Part shown: piece by piece, positions 1-6,509 of the stretch | Position numbering within the stretch: position 1 is the stretch's first letter | How the letters are laid out: every line of letters starts with the position of its first letter | Assembly: GCA_020433785.1 (NCBI GenBank) | Contig: JAGRCC010000020.1 | Location: 1 to 9,316 of the forward strand | Origin: Anaerolineae bacterium | GTDB taxonomy: Bacteria > Chloroflexota > Anaerolineae > 4572-78 > J111 | Direction of reading: 5' to 3' | Length of the DNA: 9,316 bases | Made by a program: the position numbers and the translations under genes | Notes under the pieces: model-generated | What the model was told of the DNA's origin: nothing | The model's database searches: none | Seen by the model: only the letters and a program-made list of their open reading frames with translations

Positions 1-29
1 CATGGGTTAGGGGCGGCGGCAAAGGTGAT

Positions 30-111
30 AAGGTGACGGTCACTGGGTGAAAATTAGCCAACTGATCGATCAAATCAATGGCTGAGGCTTTTCGAAAGTG
101 ACCGTCACCTT
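30..111. repeat. Long imperfect hairpin with two GTGACNGTCAC palindromes
   Basis: A perfect 15-bp inverted repeat joins 30-44 (AAGGTGACGGTCACT) to 97-111 (AGTGACCGTCACCTT). Further pairing continues inward: 49-53 (GAAAA) with 89-93 (TTTTC) and 56-60 (AGCCA) with 79-83 (TGGCT). The loop contains the 10-bp palindrome TGATCGATCA (63-72). Each outer arm is itself a palindrome of the form GTGAC-N-GTCAC, with centres 65 bp apart, about six helical turns. It lies 3' of the aldo/keto reductase. No U-tract directly follows either side, so it is not a classic terminator. It could be a REP/MITE-type dispersed repeat or a paired operator for a gene left of the window; the sequence alone does not decide. 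Confidence 0.7.
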
Positions 112-197
112 TGATATTGGGGTTTTTGGTGGCGGCGAAGCTCGACCTGCCGGCCGGCTCCGCCGCAGGGCAATCGGGTAGACGGATTACTCCGCGC

Positions 198-1211
198 CTA
201 TGATGCCTTTCGGTCGGCGCCCTGTCGATTGATCATCCAGCCGGGGTATTCCGGCGGCAGCGCGCTGACTTCATCGAGCCGGGCCAGGTCCGCCGCCGAT
301 AAGGTGATGTCGGGGGCTTTGAGGTTGTCGGCCAACTGCTCGGCGTTTTTCGCGCCAACAATGACGCTGGTGACGACATCCTGATGCAGCAGCCAGGCCA
401 GGGCTATCTGGGCTATCGAACCGTCGTGGTTTTGGGCCACTTCGGCCAGGCCGTCGAGTACGCCGGGCATCCGGTCGCGATTGACGGGCGGAAAATCGAA
501 TGACGCGCGGCGGGCGCCCTCCGGCCCCTGCTGATTTTGGTGAAACTTATCCGTGAGCAGTCCGCCGGCCAGCGGACTCCAGACCATCAATCCTAATTTC
601 TGGTCTTTGAGGAGCGGCGCCAACTCGCGCTCCAAATCGCGCCCGACAATGGTGTAGTAGGCTTGCAGCGACTCGAAGCGGACCCAATTGTGCTGCTCCG
701 AGCGGCCGATGGCCTTCATCAACTGCCACGCCGCCAGATTCGAGCAGCCGATGTAGCGAACCTTGCCCATCGTCACTAGATCGTCCATCGTGCGCAGAAT
801 CTCGTCGAACGGGGTCAGCGCGTCGAAGCCGTGGATTTGGTAGAGGTCGATGTAGTCGGTGCCGAGTCGTTCGAGGCTTTGGTTAACCTGGTCCATCATA
901 TGCACGCGAGACAATCCGTTGCCGTTGGGCTGATCGCTCATTCGGCCGCGCACTTTCGTGGCGACAACAACCTCATGCCGTCGCTTGGCCAGCGCTTGCC
1001 CTAAAATCTGCTCCGATTGACCTTCAGAGTAGACGTTGGCCGTGTCGAAAAAATTGATGCCGGCCTCCAACGCCTGCGCGACCAAATTGTTGGCCACGTC
1101 TTGCCCCTGCTGGCCGATCACTTCCCAAAAGCCGCGCCCGCCAAAGGTCATCGCCCCAAAGCACAACTCCGAGACCAACAGACCCGTATTGCCCAGTTGT
1201 TTGTATTTCAT
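198..1211 (-). CDS. Aldo/keto reductase family oxidoreductase
   Basis: This is a 337-residue cytosolic NAD(P)H-dependent oxidoreductase of the aldo/keto reductase superfamily, a TIM barrel that reduces aldehydes or ketones. The catalytic tetrad is visible: D56 and Y61 in the FFDTANVYSEG segment, K86 in ATKVRG, and H127 in LYQIHGFD. The GCSN strand (155-158) and the VWSPLAGGLLT cofactor-loop segment (210-220) are also typical, and the length is normal for the family. Two ATGs are adjacent (1214 and 1211). GGAGGA at 1220-1215 abuts the first and is better spaced for the second, and MKYKQLGNTG is the usual family N-terminus, so I chose 1211. A good promoter lies about 45 bp upstream, so it is probably monocistronic or reads on from the racemase. 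The physiological substrate cannot be told. Confidence 0.95.
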   Translation of the reverse strand: MKYKQLGNTGLLVSELCFGAMTFGGRGFWEVIGQQGQDVANNLVAQALEAGINFFDTANVYSEGQSEQILGQALAKRRHEVVVATKVRGRMSDQPNGNGLSRVHMMDQVNQSLERLGTDYIDLYQIHGFDALTPFDEILRTMDDLVTMGKVRYIGCSNLAAWQLMKAIGRSEQHNWVRFESLQAYYTIVGRDLERELAPLLKDQKLGLMVWSPLAGGLLTDKFHQNQQGPEGARRASFDFPPVNRDRMPGVLDGLAEVAQNHDGSIAQIALAWLLHQDVVTSVIVGAKNAEQLADNLKAPDITLSAADLARLDEVSALPPEYPGWMINRQGADRKAS

Positions 1212-1262
1212 CATTCCTCCAAGATGCTAGATTGAGATAAGGTGTATTTTAACGCCCAAGAG

Positions 1263-1291
1263 ATTATAGTAAGCGACGCGGCTGGTGTCCA
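1263..1291 (-). promoter_or_regulatory. Sigma70-type promoter of the aldo/keto reductase gene
   Basis: On the minus strand, TGGACA (1291-1286, five of six matches to TTGACA) is followed after exactly 17 bp by a perfect TATAAT (1268-1263). This predicts transcription starting near 1256, giving a leader of about 45 nt before the ATG at 1211. The element lies wholly in the gap between the racemase stop and the reductase start, so the reductase can be transcribed independently. Confidence 0.75.
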
Positions 1292-1334
1292 GTGGTTGGC
1301 CCGGCGAGCTTCTCCAAATGCAACGATGTCGAAC

Positions 1335-2027
1335 TTAAGCCAGCGCCAACTCGATGGCGCTTTCAGCATGGATGGCCGTGGTGTCGAACAGGGGAATGTC
1401 GGTATGCGTCTGTTGGACCAGCATCACAATTTCGGTGCAGCCTTCGATGATGCCTTCAGCCCCGGCGTCGCGCAGATCGGCCATAATTCTGAGGAATTCC
1501 TGTCTTGATGCCGCCTTGACCACGCCGAGACACAACTCATCATAAATCACTTGGTGGATTAGCTGCCGGTCGGCCGCCGGAGGGATGATAACGTTCAATC
1601 CGTGTTTGTCGATCAGCCGGCCCTTGTAAAAATCCTGCTCCATCGTGAAGTTGGTGCCCAGCAGCCCGACCGTGGTCAAGCCCTGCGCTTTGATCCGCTG
1701 GGCCGTCGCATCGGCCAGGTGGAGGATCGGGATATTGACGGCGCGTTCGATTTGCGGGGCTACTTTGTGCATGGTGTTGGTGCAGATAAGCAAAAAGTCT
1801 GCGCCCGCGGCCTCGATTTGTTGGGCGGCCAACGCCAATATGGCGCCCGCTTCGTCCCATTGATCATGGTGCTGCAAGCGTTCGATCTCTTGAAAATCGA
1901 CGCTGACCAGGGCGATACGAGCGGAATGAAGCCCGCCTAATCTTTTTTTGATCCCTTCATTGATCCAGCGGTAGTAGAGTTCGGTGCTTTCCCAACTCAT
2001 TCCTCCCAGCAATCCGATTGTTTTCAT
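1335..2027 (-). CDS. Aspartate/glutamate (broad-specificity) amino acid racemase, YgeA-like
   Basis: The product is a 230-residue cofactor-independent racemase of the Asp/Glu racemase superfamily, which interconverts L- and D-amino acids with two cysteines. Both are present: C82 in LICTNTMHK and C197 in EGCTEIVML. The N-terminus MKTIGLLGGMSWEST and the segment TMEQDFYKGRLID closely resemble E. coli YgeA, and the length matches that protein as I remember it, so an active broad-specificity amino acid racemase is likely. The longer frame opens at 2045, but ATG 2027 has the SD AAAGAGGT (2041-2034) six bases upstream and gives the conserved N-terminus, so I chose it. An intrinsic terminator at 2090-2128 separates it from the gene upstream, so it should have its own promoter; none is convincing. 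D-amino acids could feed cell wall or peptide metabolism, but the substrate is not shown. Confidence 0.93.
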   Translation of the reverse strand: MKTIGLLGGMSWESTELYYRWINEGIKKRLGGLHSARIALVSVDFQEIERLQHHDQWDEAGAILALAAQQIEAAGADFLLICTNTMHKVAPQIERAVNIPILHLADATAQRIKAQGLTTVGLLGTNFTMEQDFYKGRLIDKHGLNVIIPPAADRQLIHQVIYDELCLGVVKAASRQEFLRIMADLRDAGAEGIIEGCTEIVMLVQQTHTDIPLFDTTAIHAESAIELALA

Positions 2028-2089
2028 TGGATGACCTCTTTCCATCGTTGGCAGTTAGGTATAATTTTAGTTTTTGAGCCAAACATGAC

Positions 2090-2128
2090 AAAAAAGACGC
2101 CAACTTATAATGTGGTTGGCGTCTTTTT
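2090..2128 (-). terminator. Intrinsic terminator (probably bidirectional)
   Basis: The stem GACGCCAAC (2096-2104) pairs with GTTGGCGTC (2115-2123) across a 10-nt loop and extends by A5/T5, giving 14 bp. Flanking A-runs on the left and T-runs on the right supply a U-tract in either direction. It follows the stop of the small membrane protein gene (2175) on the minus strand by about 47 bp and insulates the racemase from it. Confidence 0.88.
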
Positions 2129-2174
2129 CATGTCTGTCGCAGACAATCGATTCACTTTTGCCGGAAACTGTCGG

Positions 2175-2465
2175 TTACTGCCAGGTTTCCTTGAAATTGG
2201 TCACAGCGCGGTCGAGTTTGCGGGCGGTCATCGGGGTGAGCAGCAGCAGTAGGCCGATCAGCGCCATCGCGCCGGTGAGTGACTCCGCCGGCGGGACCAG
2301 CCAGGCCCCCACAATAAAACTGCCGCCGATGATCTCGATAGTGTAGCGAACTGCGGCCGGCAGTTTCACAATCAGTTCCGGCGCTTGCAGGACACCCACT
2401 ACCGCTAGGTACGTCACCAACGGTCCCAAGATTAATACAATGATTTTAAGCCCTTCGTAAAACAT
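2175..2465 (-). CDS. Small membrane protein, MnhG/MrpG (Na+/H+ antiporter subunit G)-like
   Basis: This is a 96-residue, very hydrophobic protein with about three membrane segments (near 6-27, 43-58 and 62-79) and a short charged C-terminal tail. The pattern resembles MnhG/PhaG/MrpG, a small subunit of multisubunit monovalent cation/proton antiporters: an N-terminal helix, then GVLQAPELIVKLPAAVR where the family has a G-x-LR-FPD-RLHAATK-like stretch, then a second helix, then LLLLLTPMTARKLDRA where the family has LLLTxPxAAHxLARA. This is a by-eye comparison, so an unrelated membrane protein remains possible. The open frame starts at 2513, but that start lies inside a terminator hairpin; ATG 2465 with AAAGGA (2478-2473) seven bases upstream is the better start. 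No other Mrp subunit gene is in the window. Confidence 0.6.
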   Translation of the reverse strand: MFYEGLKIIVLILGPLVTYLAVVGVLQAPELIVKLPAAVRYTIEIIGGSFIVGAWLVPPAESLTGAMALIGLLLLLTPMTARKLDRAVTNFKETWQ

Positions 2466-2482
2466 CGGTAATTCCTTTCGAT

Positions 2483-2515
2483 AAAAAAAGTGCGTCGCAG
2501 CCCTGCGACGCACTT
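2483..2515 (-). terminator. Terminator-like hairpin in the 5' leader of the small membrane protein gene
   Basis: Arms 2488-2500 (AAGTGCGTCGCAG) and 2503-2515 are perfectly complementary over 13 bp around CC, which in RNA means about 11 bp closed by a small loop. On the minus strand the stem is followed directly by a seven-U run (2489-2483). By shape this is an intrinsic terminator, yet it sits between the predicted promoter (2552-2525) and the start codon at 2465, only 17 nt before that codon. It may be an attenuator, a 5' stability hairpin, or the end of a very short RNA. Confidence 0.8.
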
Positions 2516-2519
2516 ATAT

Positions 2520-2535
2520 TGTGAAGTATATCACA
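2520..2535. promoter_or_regulatory. Crp/Fnr-type operator palindrome TGTGA-N6-TCACA
   Basis: TGTGA (2520-2524), AGTATA, TCACA (2531-2535) matches the classic Crp-family palindrome without a mismatch. The six central bases are, on the minus strand, TATACT, the -10 hexamer of the promoter of the small membrane protein gene. A regulator bound here should block RNA polymerase, so repression is the simplest reading. The regulator itself is not in the window, and another dimeric repressor could use the same palindrome. Confidence 0.6.
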
Positions 2536-2552
2536 TTTTAGGCGTTTGTCAA
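2525..2552 (-). promoter_or_regulatory. Sigma70-type promoter of the small membrane protein gene
   Basis: On the minus strand a perfect TTGACA (2552-2547) is followed after 16 bp by TATACT (2530-2525). Transcription is predicted to start near 2518, immediately before the leader hairpin. The strong -35 together with an operator over the -10 fits a gene that is on by default and switched off by a repressor. Confidence 0.72.
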
Positions 2553-2881
2553 TCTGTTCATTTTTTGGTATTAATAGAACTTAATGGGCGTTAAAGGCGT
2601 CAGCAGCCCATTCTCCTTACCTGGTGGGGCTTCGAGGTCATATGCCCTTAATGTTTAACTGATTTATTATTTTTTTCTTAGAAATTTTATATGAGCCTGA
2701 ATTACAATGTCCGTCGTAACGATGTTAAGAACGGAACATAAACTATACCCCGTATACAATTAGAAACTCATTCCGTATCTTCTCAACAATTTGGGGTAAC
2801 GTTAGATAAATTGGAATTTGCTTTACAAAAACCGTCTTGAGAAGGTACTCTACCTATTTCTTACAGAAAGGAAGTAACCTT
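2553..2881. other. AT-rich divergent intergenic region
   Basis: No convincing coding frame is visible here. The stretch separates the leftward small membrane protein gene from the rightward operon and should hold that operon's promoter, but I see no clean -35/-10 pair on the plus strand. Small inverted repeats are present: AATGGGC (2583-2589) with GCCCATT (2606-2612), and TATAC-CCC-GTATA (2744-2756), which is operator-like. A long A/T run lies at about 2658-2695. The end carries AAAGGAAG (2867-2874), the ribosome binding site of the glycosyltransferase gene. Confidence 0.6.
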
Positions 2882-4129
2882 ATGCGAATTGGCTTTATTT
2901 CAACCCGACTCAGCGGTACCGACGGCGTTTCTCTGGAGGTCGAAAAATGGACCCACGTCCTGCGTAGAATGGGTCACGATGTCTTTTTCTGCGCTGGAGA
3001 ATTGAGCGGGTATGCCGCCGGGGGCACGCTAATTCCCGAACTGCATTTCGACCACAAATCGGCGATCAGTGTCAGCCAGCGAGCGTTTGGGGCGGATCGC
3101 CGCAACGGCGATGCCCATAAGCTTGTCGGCGATATTTATGGGCAGGCCGACCAGATCCGGGCTCCCCTGCGAAAATTTATTCGCGCCAATAAACTGGATG
3201 TGATTATTGTGGAAAATGCATTGACTATCCCCATGAACCTGGCGTTGGGTATTGCCTTGACCGGCTTGATTGCTGAGCTGGGCATCAACACCATTGCTCA
3301 TCACCACGATCTCTATTGGGAGCGGCAGCGCTACCGCACCAACGATATCTTAGATCTACTGGATACCGCTTTTCCGGCCAAACTGCCCTCTATCCGGCAC
3401 GTGACGATTAACTCTATCGCTCAGAATAATCTCAAAAGCCGGCGCGGCATCGATTCAGAAGTCATTCCTAATGTCCATGATTTTGCCACACCGCCGCCTA
3501 ACCTCGATGCCTACAGTGAGGATTTTCGGAACACCTTGAATTTAGAACCGGGCGAACTCTTTATCCTTCAGCCAACCCGCGTCATTCAGCGCAAGGGCAT
3601 CGAGATGGCATTGGGGCTGGTCAGCCGGCTGGATACACCCAAGAAGCAGCTCTTTATTACCCACAGGGCTTCGGATGAAGGGTTAGAATATTGGCACTGG
3701 CTCAAACGCGAGGCCGGGATGATGCGCGTGACCTTGAAAATGGTTGATCATCTGATCGGGACCGAGCGCCATCAAATGAACGGCCATAAAATCTACTCCC
3801 TGTGGGATGCTTATCCTCACGCCGATTTGGTCACCTACCCTAGCATTTACGAAGGCTTTGGTAACGCCCTGTTGGAAGCCATCTATTTCCACCGCTTGAT
3901 CGTCATCAACCGCTATCCGGTTTATAACGCCGATATTGGCCCCCTGGGCTTTGAATTTATCGAACTGGATGGATTTGTCGATGACGCCGCCGCCCAACAA
4001 ACTCAAGCCCTGCTGGCCGATCCCGACCAGGTTCAAGCTATGGCCCGGAAGAATTATGAACTCGCCTCAGAACATTTCTCGTATGAGGTGCTGGAGAAAA
4101 AGCTGCGCGCCGTTCTCGACAATTTCTAA
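2882..4129 (+). CDS. GT4-type (GT-B fold) glycosyltransferase
   Basis: This 415-residue protein probably transfers a sugar from a nucleotide-sugar donor with retention of configuration. The N-terminal Rossmann half starts MRIGFISTRLSGTDGVSLEV, with the glycine-containing loop that binds the acceptor side; HHHDLYWERQRY (140-151) is a distinctive histidine cluster. The C-terminal donor half begins near 225 with ILQPTRVIQRKGIE (228-241) and carries the GT4 EX7E motif, E324-GFGNALL-E332. No signal peptide or membrane segment is evident, so it is cytosolic. The frame is open from TTG 2837, but ATG 2882 has AAAGGAAG about eight bases upstream and gives the proper N-terminus. It is the first gene of the plus-strand operon. 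Synthesis of a glycosylglycerate-type small solute or glycosylation of a conjugate are both possible; donor and acceptor cannot be read. Confidence 0.9.
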   Translation: MRIGFISTRLSGTDGVSLEVEKWTHVLRRMGHDVFFCAGELSGYAAGGTLIPELHFDHKSAISVSQRAFGADRRNGDAHKLVGDIYGQADQIRAPLRKFIRANKLDVIIVENALTIPMNLALGIALTGLIAELGINTIAHHHDLYWERQRYRTNDILDLLDTAFPAKLPSIRHVTINSIAQNNLKSRRGIDSEVIPNVHDFATPPPNLDAYSEDFRNTLNLEPGELFILQPTRVIQRKGIEMALGLVSRLDTPKKQLFITHRASDEGLEYWHWLKREAGMMRVTLKMVDHLIGTERHQMNGHKIYSLWDAYPHADLVTYPSIYEGFGNALLEAIYFHRLIVINRYPVYNADIGPLGFEFIELDGFVDDAAAQQTQALLADPDQVQAMARKNYELASEHFSYEVLEKKLRAVLDNF

Positions 4130-4186
4130 TTTGGACTCAAACGGCGTTTTGAGGTAGACTTGGGCATTATTTTTCCAGCTGTTCTG

Positions 4187-4234
4187 TTAGTTGGTTAGTT
4201 GGTAGGTTGAAGAGTTAGGGAGTTGGGGAAGTGA
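4187..4234 (+). repeat. Octamer array, left arm (consensus about NNAGTTGG)
   Basis: Six consecutive 8-bp units are visible: TTAGTTGG, TTAGTTGG, TAGGTTGA, AGAGTTAG, GGAGTTGG and GGAAGTGA. They are G/T-rich and are close to the reverse complement of the CAACTCTG-type units in the right arm. The first two units are identical. No stable reading frame fits an 8-nt period, and this lies between two genes. Confidence 0.75.
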
Positions 4235-4253
4235 TTAGCCTCAAATGAACTCG

Positions 4254-4340
4254 CAACTCTGCATGGTGCCACTCTGCAATTCTGCTGGTCTGTAACCCTG
4301 CAACTTTGCAACCTGGCAACTCTGCAACCCTGCCACTAAC
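4254..4340 (+). repeat. Octamer array, right arm (consensus CAACYCTG)
   Basis: Eleven consecutive units cover this stretch, all 8 bp except one of 7: CAACTCTG, CATGGTG, CCACTCTG, CAATTCTG, CTGGTCTG, TAACCCTG, CAACTTTG, CAACCTGG, CAACTCTG, CAACCCTG, CCACTAAC. It is separated from the left arm by 19 bp and oriented opposite to it, so the transcript could fold into a long degenerate hairpin. It ends three bases before the ribosome binding site of the GH13-like gene. Confidence 0.8.
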
Positions 4341-4343
4341 TTT

Positions 4344-4348
4344 AAGGA
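4344..4348 (+). promoter_or_regulatory. Ribosome binding site fixing a GTG start
   Basis: AAGGA lies eight bases before GTG 4357. The frame is open further upstream to a TTG at 4306, but that part encodes the octamer array and has no SD, so this site decides for the GTG start. Confidence 0.75.
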
Positions 4349-4356
4349 CGTGCAAC

Positions 4357-6495
4357 GTGGCCGAATTTACCGTTGATAGTTTCAACTTGCCCAAAGTCTA
4401 CCAAGAATTTTTGGATCAATGGCAGTCACAGGCCCAACGTCAGGTCTACCTCGAGGCCTATCAGCAAGGCCGCCAATCATTTATCCCAGGGCTGCTGCCG
4501 GAGCAGGCGATTGCTTTGACCGGCCAAGACACGCTGGCGATTCTCCGCCGTCGCTGGGGCGATCGGATCAAGACGGCCCTCGATCCGGCCCACACCGATC
4601 CTGATCACCCGCCGGCCCAGCTCCCCGCCGCGATTCAAAGCCCGGTGGCCGGTGAACCAGACGGCCGCTGGCTTAAACAGACCAATATGGTCGGCATTAA
4701 CGTGCGTACGGTGGGCAGTTTTTGGCACATCGTCAAATATGCGCTGACGCTGCCGCAAGCCCAGGACTCGATTCACATCTTGCCGATCTGGGAGGCCGGG
4801 GTGGTGGGCAGTATGTACGGCCTGAGCAGTTGGGAACTCAACCCCGAATTTTACAGCCCCGAGCTGGCCGACCTGCGGCCCAAACTGGATACTATCGACA
4901 AACAACTGCGGGCGGTCATTAATGTGTTGCACGTGATGGGCAAAACGGTAGGCATGGATGTCATTCCCCACACCGATCGTTTCTCGCAGATCGCGCTGGC
5001 TTTTCCGGCCTATTTCGAGTGGTTACAGCGCCAGGATACGGTCATCGTCGATCACTCGGCTGACCTGCACCGCGAAGTCGAGCACAAAATCTTTGAATTT
5101 TTGAAGAAAAACGGCCCGGCCGTGGCCGGTGACGCCGTACCGGCGACCACCGCCGAACTATTCGGCGCCGATATTGCCGAAGTCCGGCGGCTGCGGCTGC
5201 TGTTTGGTCCGCCCGAAAATCACGCCGGTCGCGAGGCGCGGCGGGTAATGCTGGTCCGGCATCTGTATCGCTACGGTTACGAACCGGTGCCAGGCACAAT
5301 GGCTCCGCCCTATCGCGGTCTCAAGGTTGACACCCGCAACGAAGCTCGCATTGTCGACGCCGTCGGCCAGGTGTGGCGCGATTTTCTCATTACCAGACCG
5401 GAACCGATGTCGCGCGTCTTCGGCCCGTTGGGGCGTTACAAACTTTATGAGCGGCTCGATGATAACCGCCAATGGGCGATCGATTTTAGCCGGCCGCGCC
5501 AGGCGGTGTGGCAGTATGTATGCGACAAATACGCCCAAGTTCAGCGCCGTTATGGCTTCGACTTTATGCGCGGCGACATGGCCCATGTGCAGATGCGTCC
5601 GGCGGGCGTACCTGATGATATCGACGGCTACTACGACATTTTGGGCGCGGTCAAGAATTATATTCGGCAGGAACAAGGCGTGGCTTACTTCGGCTACTTT
5701 GCCGAAACCTTCCTGGCCCCGCGCAATGTAATGACCTACGGCGAAGAGCTGGACCATCTGGAAGCCTCGGACGCCGATACCACTCTGGGCGATTTGCAAT
5801 CGACGGTGGTCGGTTCAAAAGAGTTTTTGCAGCGCTTCAACGCCTACCTGGGCCTGCTGGAAACCCGCTGCTGCGCCCCCTGTTTTACCCTTATGACCGC
5901 CGACAAAGACGATCCCCGCTTTGACGAGTTTTACCGGCAAGGCAATGACCTGCGCCTGTTTATCGGCCTCTTTTTAACCGATATGTCCAGCTATATGGGC
6001 CTGGGGTTCGAAACACGAGACGTCCACTACCAACCCGCTCCCAATGAGCATTACTCCAAACTGTACGTTTTTCAAGAGTCGGAAGGCCCTAAAGCCACGC
6101 ACGGCCCCTTTGTGTGGGGGAAAAACGGCCATTTGTACCGCCTGACCACCCGCCTTCGCCTCTACGCCGATCACATCTGGCCGAACATTGCCGGCCGGCC
6201 GGTGCGCTGGCTGCTCCGGCCCGATGCCTTGGGCGAGAGTAAGCTGCTGGCCTGGACGCACACTGACGATCACCCCGATTACCTTTTTGTCGCCAACTGC
6301 GATGTCGATAATGGTATCGGCAGTTTCGGCATCCCGCTGATCCCCGGCGTCGATCCGATCGAACCCTGGCACTGTCAATTTTCGACCGCCGGCGACGTAG
6401 CCGATCGCGATCAGACCCTGACCTTCAACGGCAAGCACTACAAAGTGAATGGAATGGCTCCCGGCGAGGGGCGCGTCTATGCCCGGGCGCACTAA
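4357..6495 (+). CDS. Divergent GH13-like (alpha-amylase superfamily) glycosidase or transglycosylase
   Basis: This is a 712-residue protein with no visible signal peptide, so probably cytosolic. It looks like a TIM-barrel enzyme of the alpha-amylase superfamily. Region I is recognisable as GMDVIPHTDRFS (199-210). Region II is YGFDFMRGDMAHVQ (399-412), with D407 as likely nucleophile. Region III is YFGYFAETF (444-452), with E450 as likely acid/base. Region IV is weaker; TADKDDPRF (514-522) may supply the third acid. The last 90 or so residues look like a beta-rich C-terminal domain. About 200 residues separate regions I and II, longer than usual. A CCAPC cysteine cluster sits at 505-509. It follows the glycosyltransferase gene by 227 bp and precedes the amidohydrolase by 14 bp. 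Hydrolase, phosphorylase and transglycosylase activities are all possible for this fold. Confidence 0.78.
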   Translation: MAEFTVDSFNLPKVYQEFLDQWQSQAQRQVYLEAYQQGRQSFIPGLLPEQAIALTGQDTLAILRRRWGDRIKTALDPAHTDPDHPPAQLPAAIQSPVAGEPDGRWLKQTNMVGINVRTVGSFWHIVKYALTLPQAQDSIHILPIWEAGVVGSMYGLSSWELNPEFYSPELADLRPKLDTIDKQLRAVINVLHVMGKTVGMDVIPHTDRFSQIALAFPAYFEWLQRQDTVIVDHSADLHREVEHKIFEFLKKNGPAVAGDAVPATTAELFGADIAEVRRLRLLFGPPENHAGREARRVMLVRHLYRYGYEPVPGTMAPPYRGLKVDTRNEARIVDAVGQVWRDFLITRPEPMSRVFGPLGRYKLYERLDDNRQWAIDFSRPRQAVWQYVCDKYAQVQRRYGFDFMRGDMAHVQMRPAGVPDDIDGYYDILGAVKNYIRQEQGVAYFGYFAETFLAPRNVMTYGEELDHLEASDADTTLGDLQSTVVGSKEFLQRFNAYLGLLETRCCAPCFTLMTADKDDPRFDEFYRQGNDLRLFIGLFLTDMSSYMGLGFETRDVHYQPAPNEHYSKLYVFQESEGPKATHGPFVWGKNGHLYRLTTRLRLYADHIWPNIAGRPVRWLLRPDALGESKLLAWTHTDDHPDYLFVANCDVDNGIGSFGIPLIPGVDPIEPWHCQFSTAGDVADRDQTLTFNGKHYKVNGMAPGEGRVYARAH

Positions 6496-6509
6496 CGAGA
6501 GGTGAGACA

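Noticed and set aside
5..15. GTTAGGGGCG shared between the left edge and 7288-7297
   Set aside because: Repeated 10-mers are expected by chance in a window of this size.
1..197. A gene fragment at the left edge
   Set aside because: All plus-strand frames close by about position 50, and the minus-strand ATG at 3-1 has no ribosome binding site.
2060..2065. Plus-strand TATAAT as a promoter
   Set aside because: No plus-strand gene follows for almost 800 bp, a terminator lies just downstream, and no -35 is visible.
4135..4152. Hairpin CTCAAACGGCGTTTTGAG after the glycosyltransferase stop as a terminator
   Set aside because: The stem is short and offset by one base and no U-tract follows.
4306..4356. 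Upstream extension of the GH13-like protein to TTG 4306
   Set aside because: It encodes the octamer array, lacks an SD, and a well-spaced AAGGA supports GTG 4357.
5158..5799. 213-codon minus-strand open frame
   Set aside because: Lies entirely inside the GH13-like gene, has no SD or family resemblance, and is the kind of shadow frame expected opposite a GC-rich gene.
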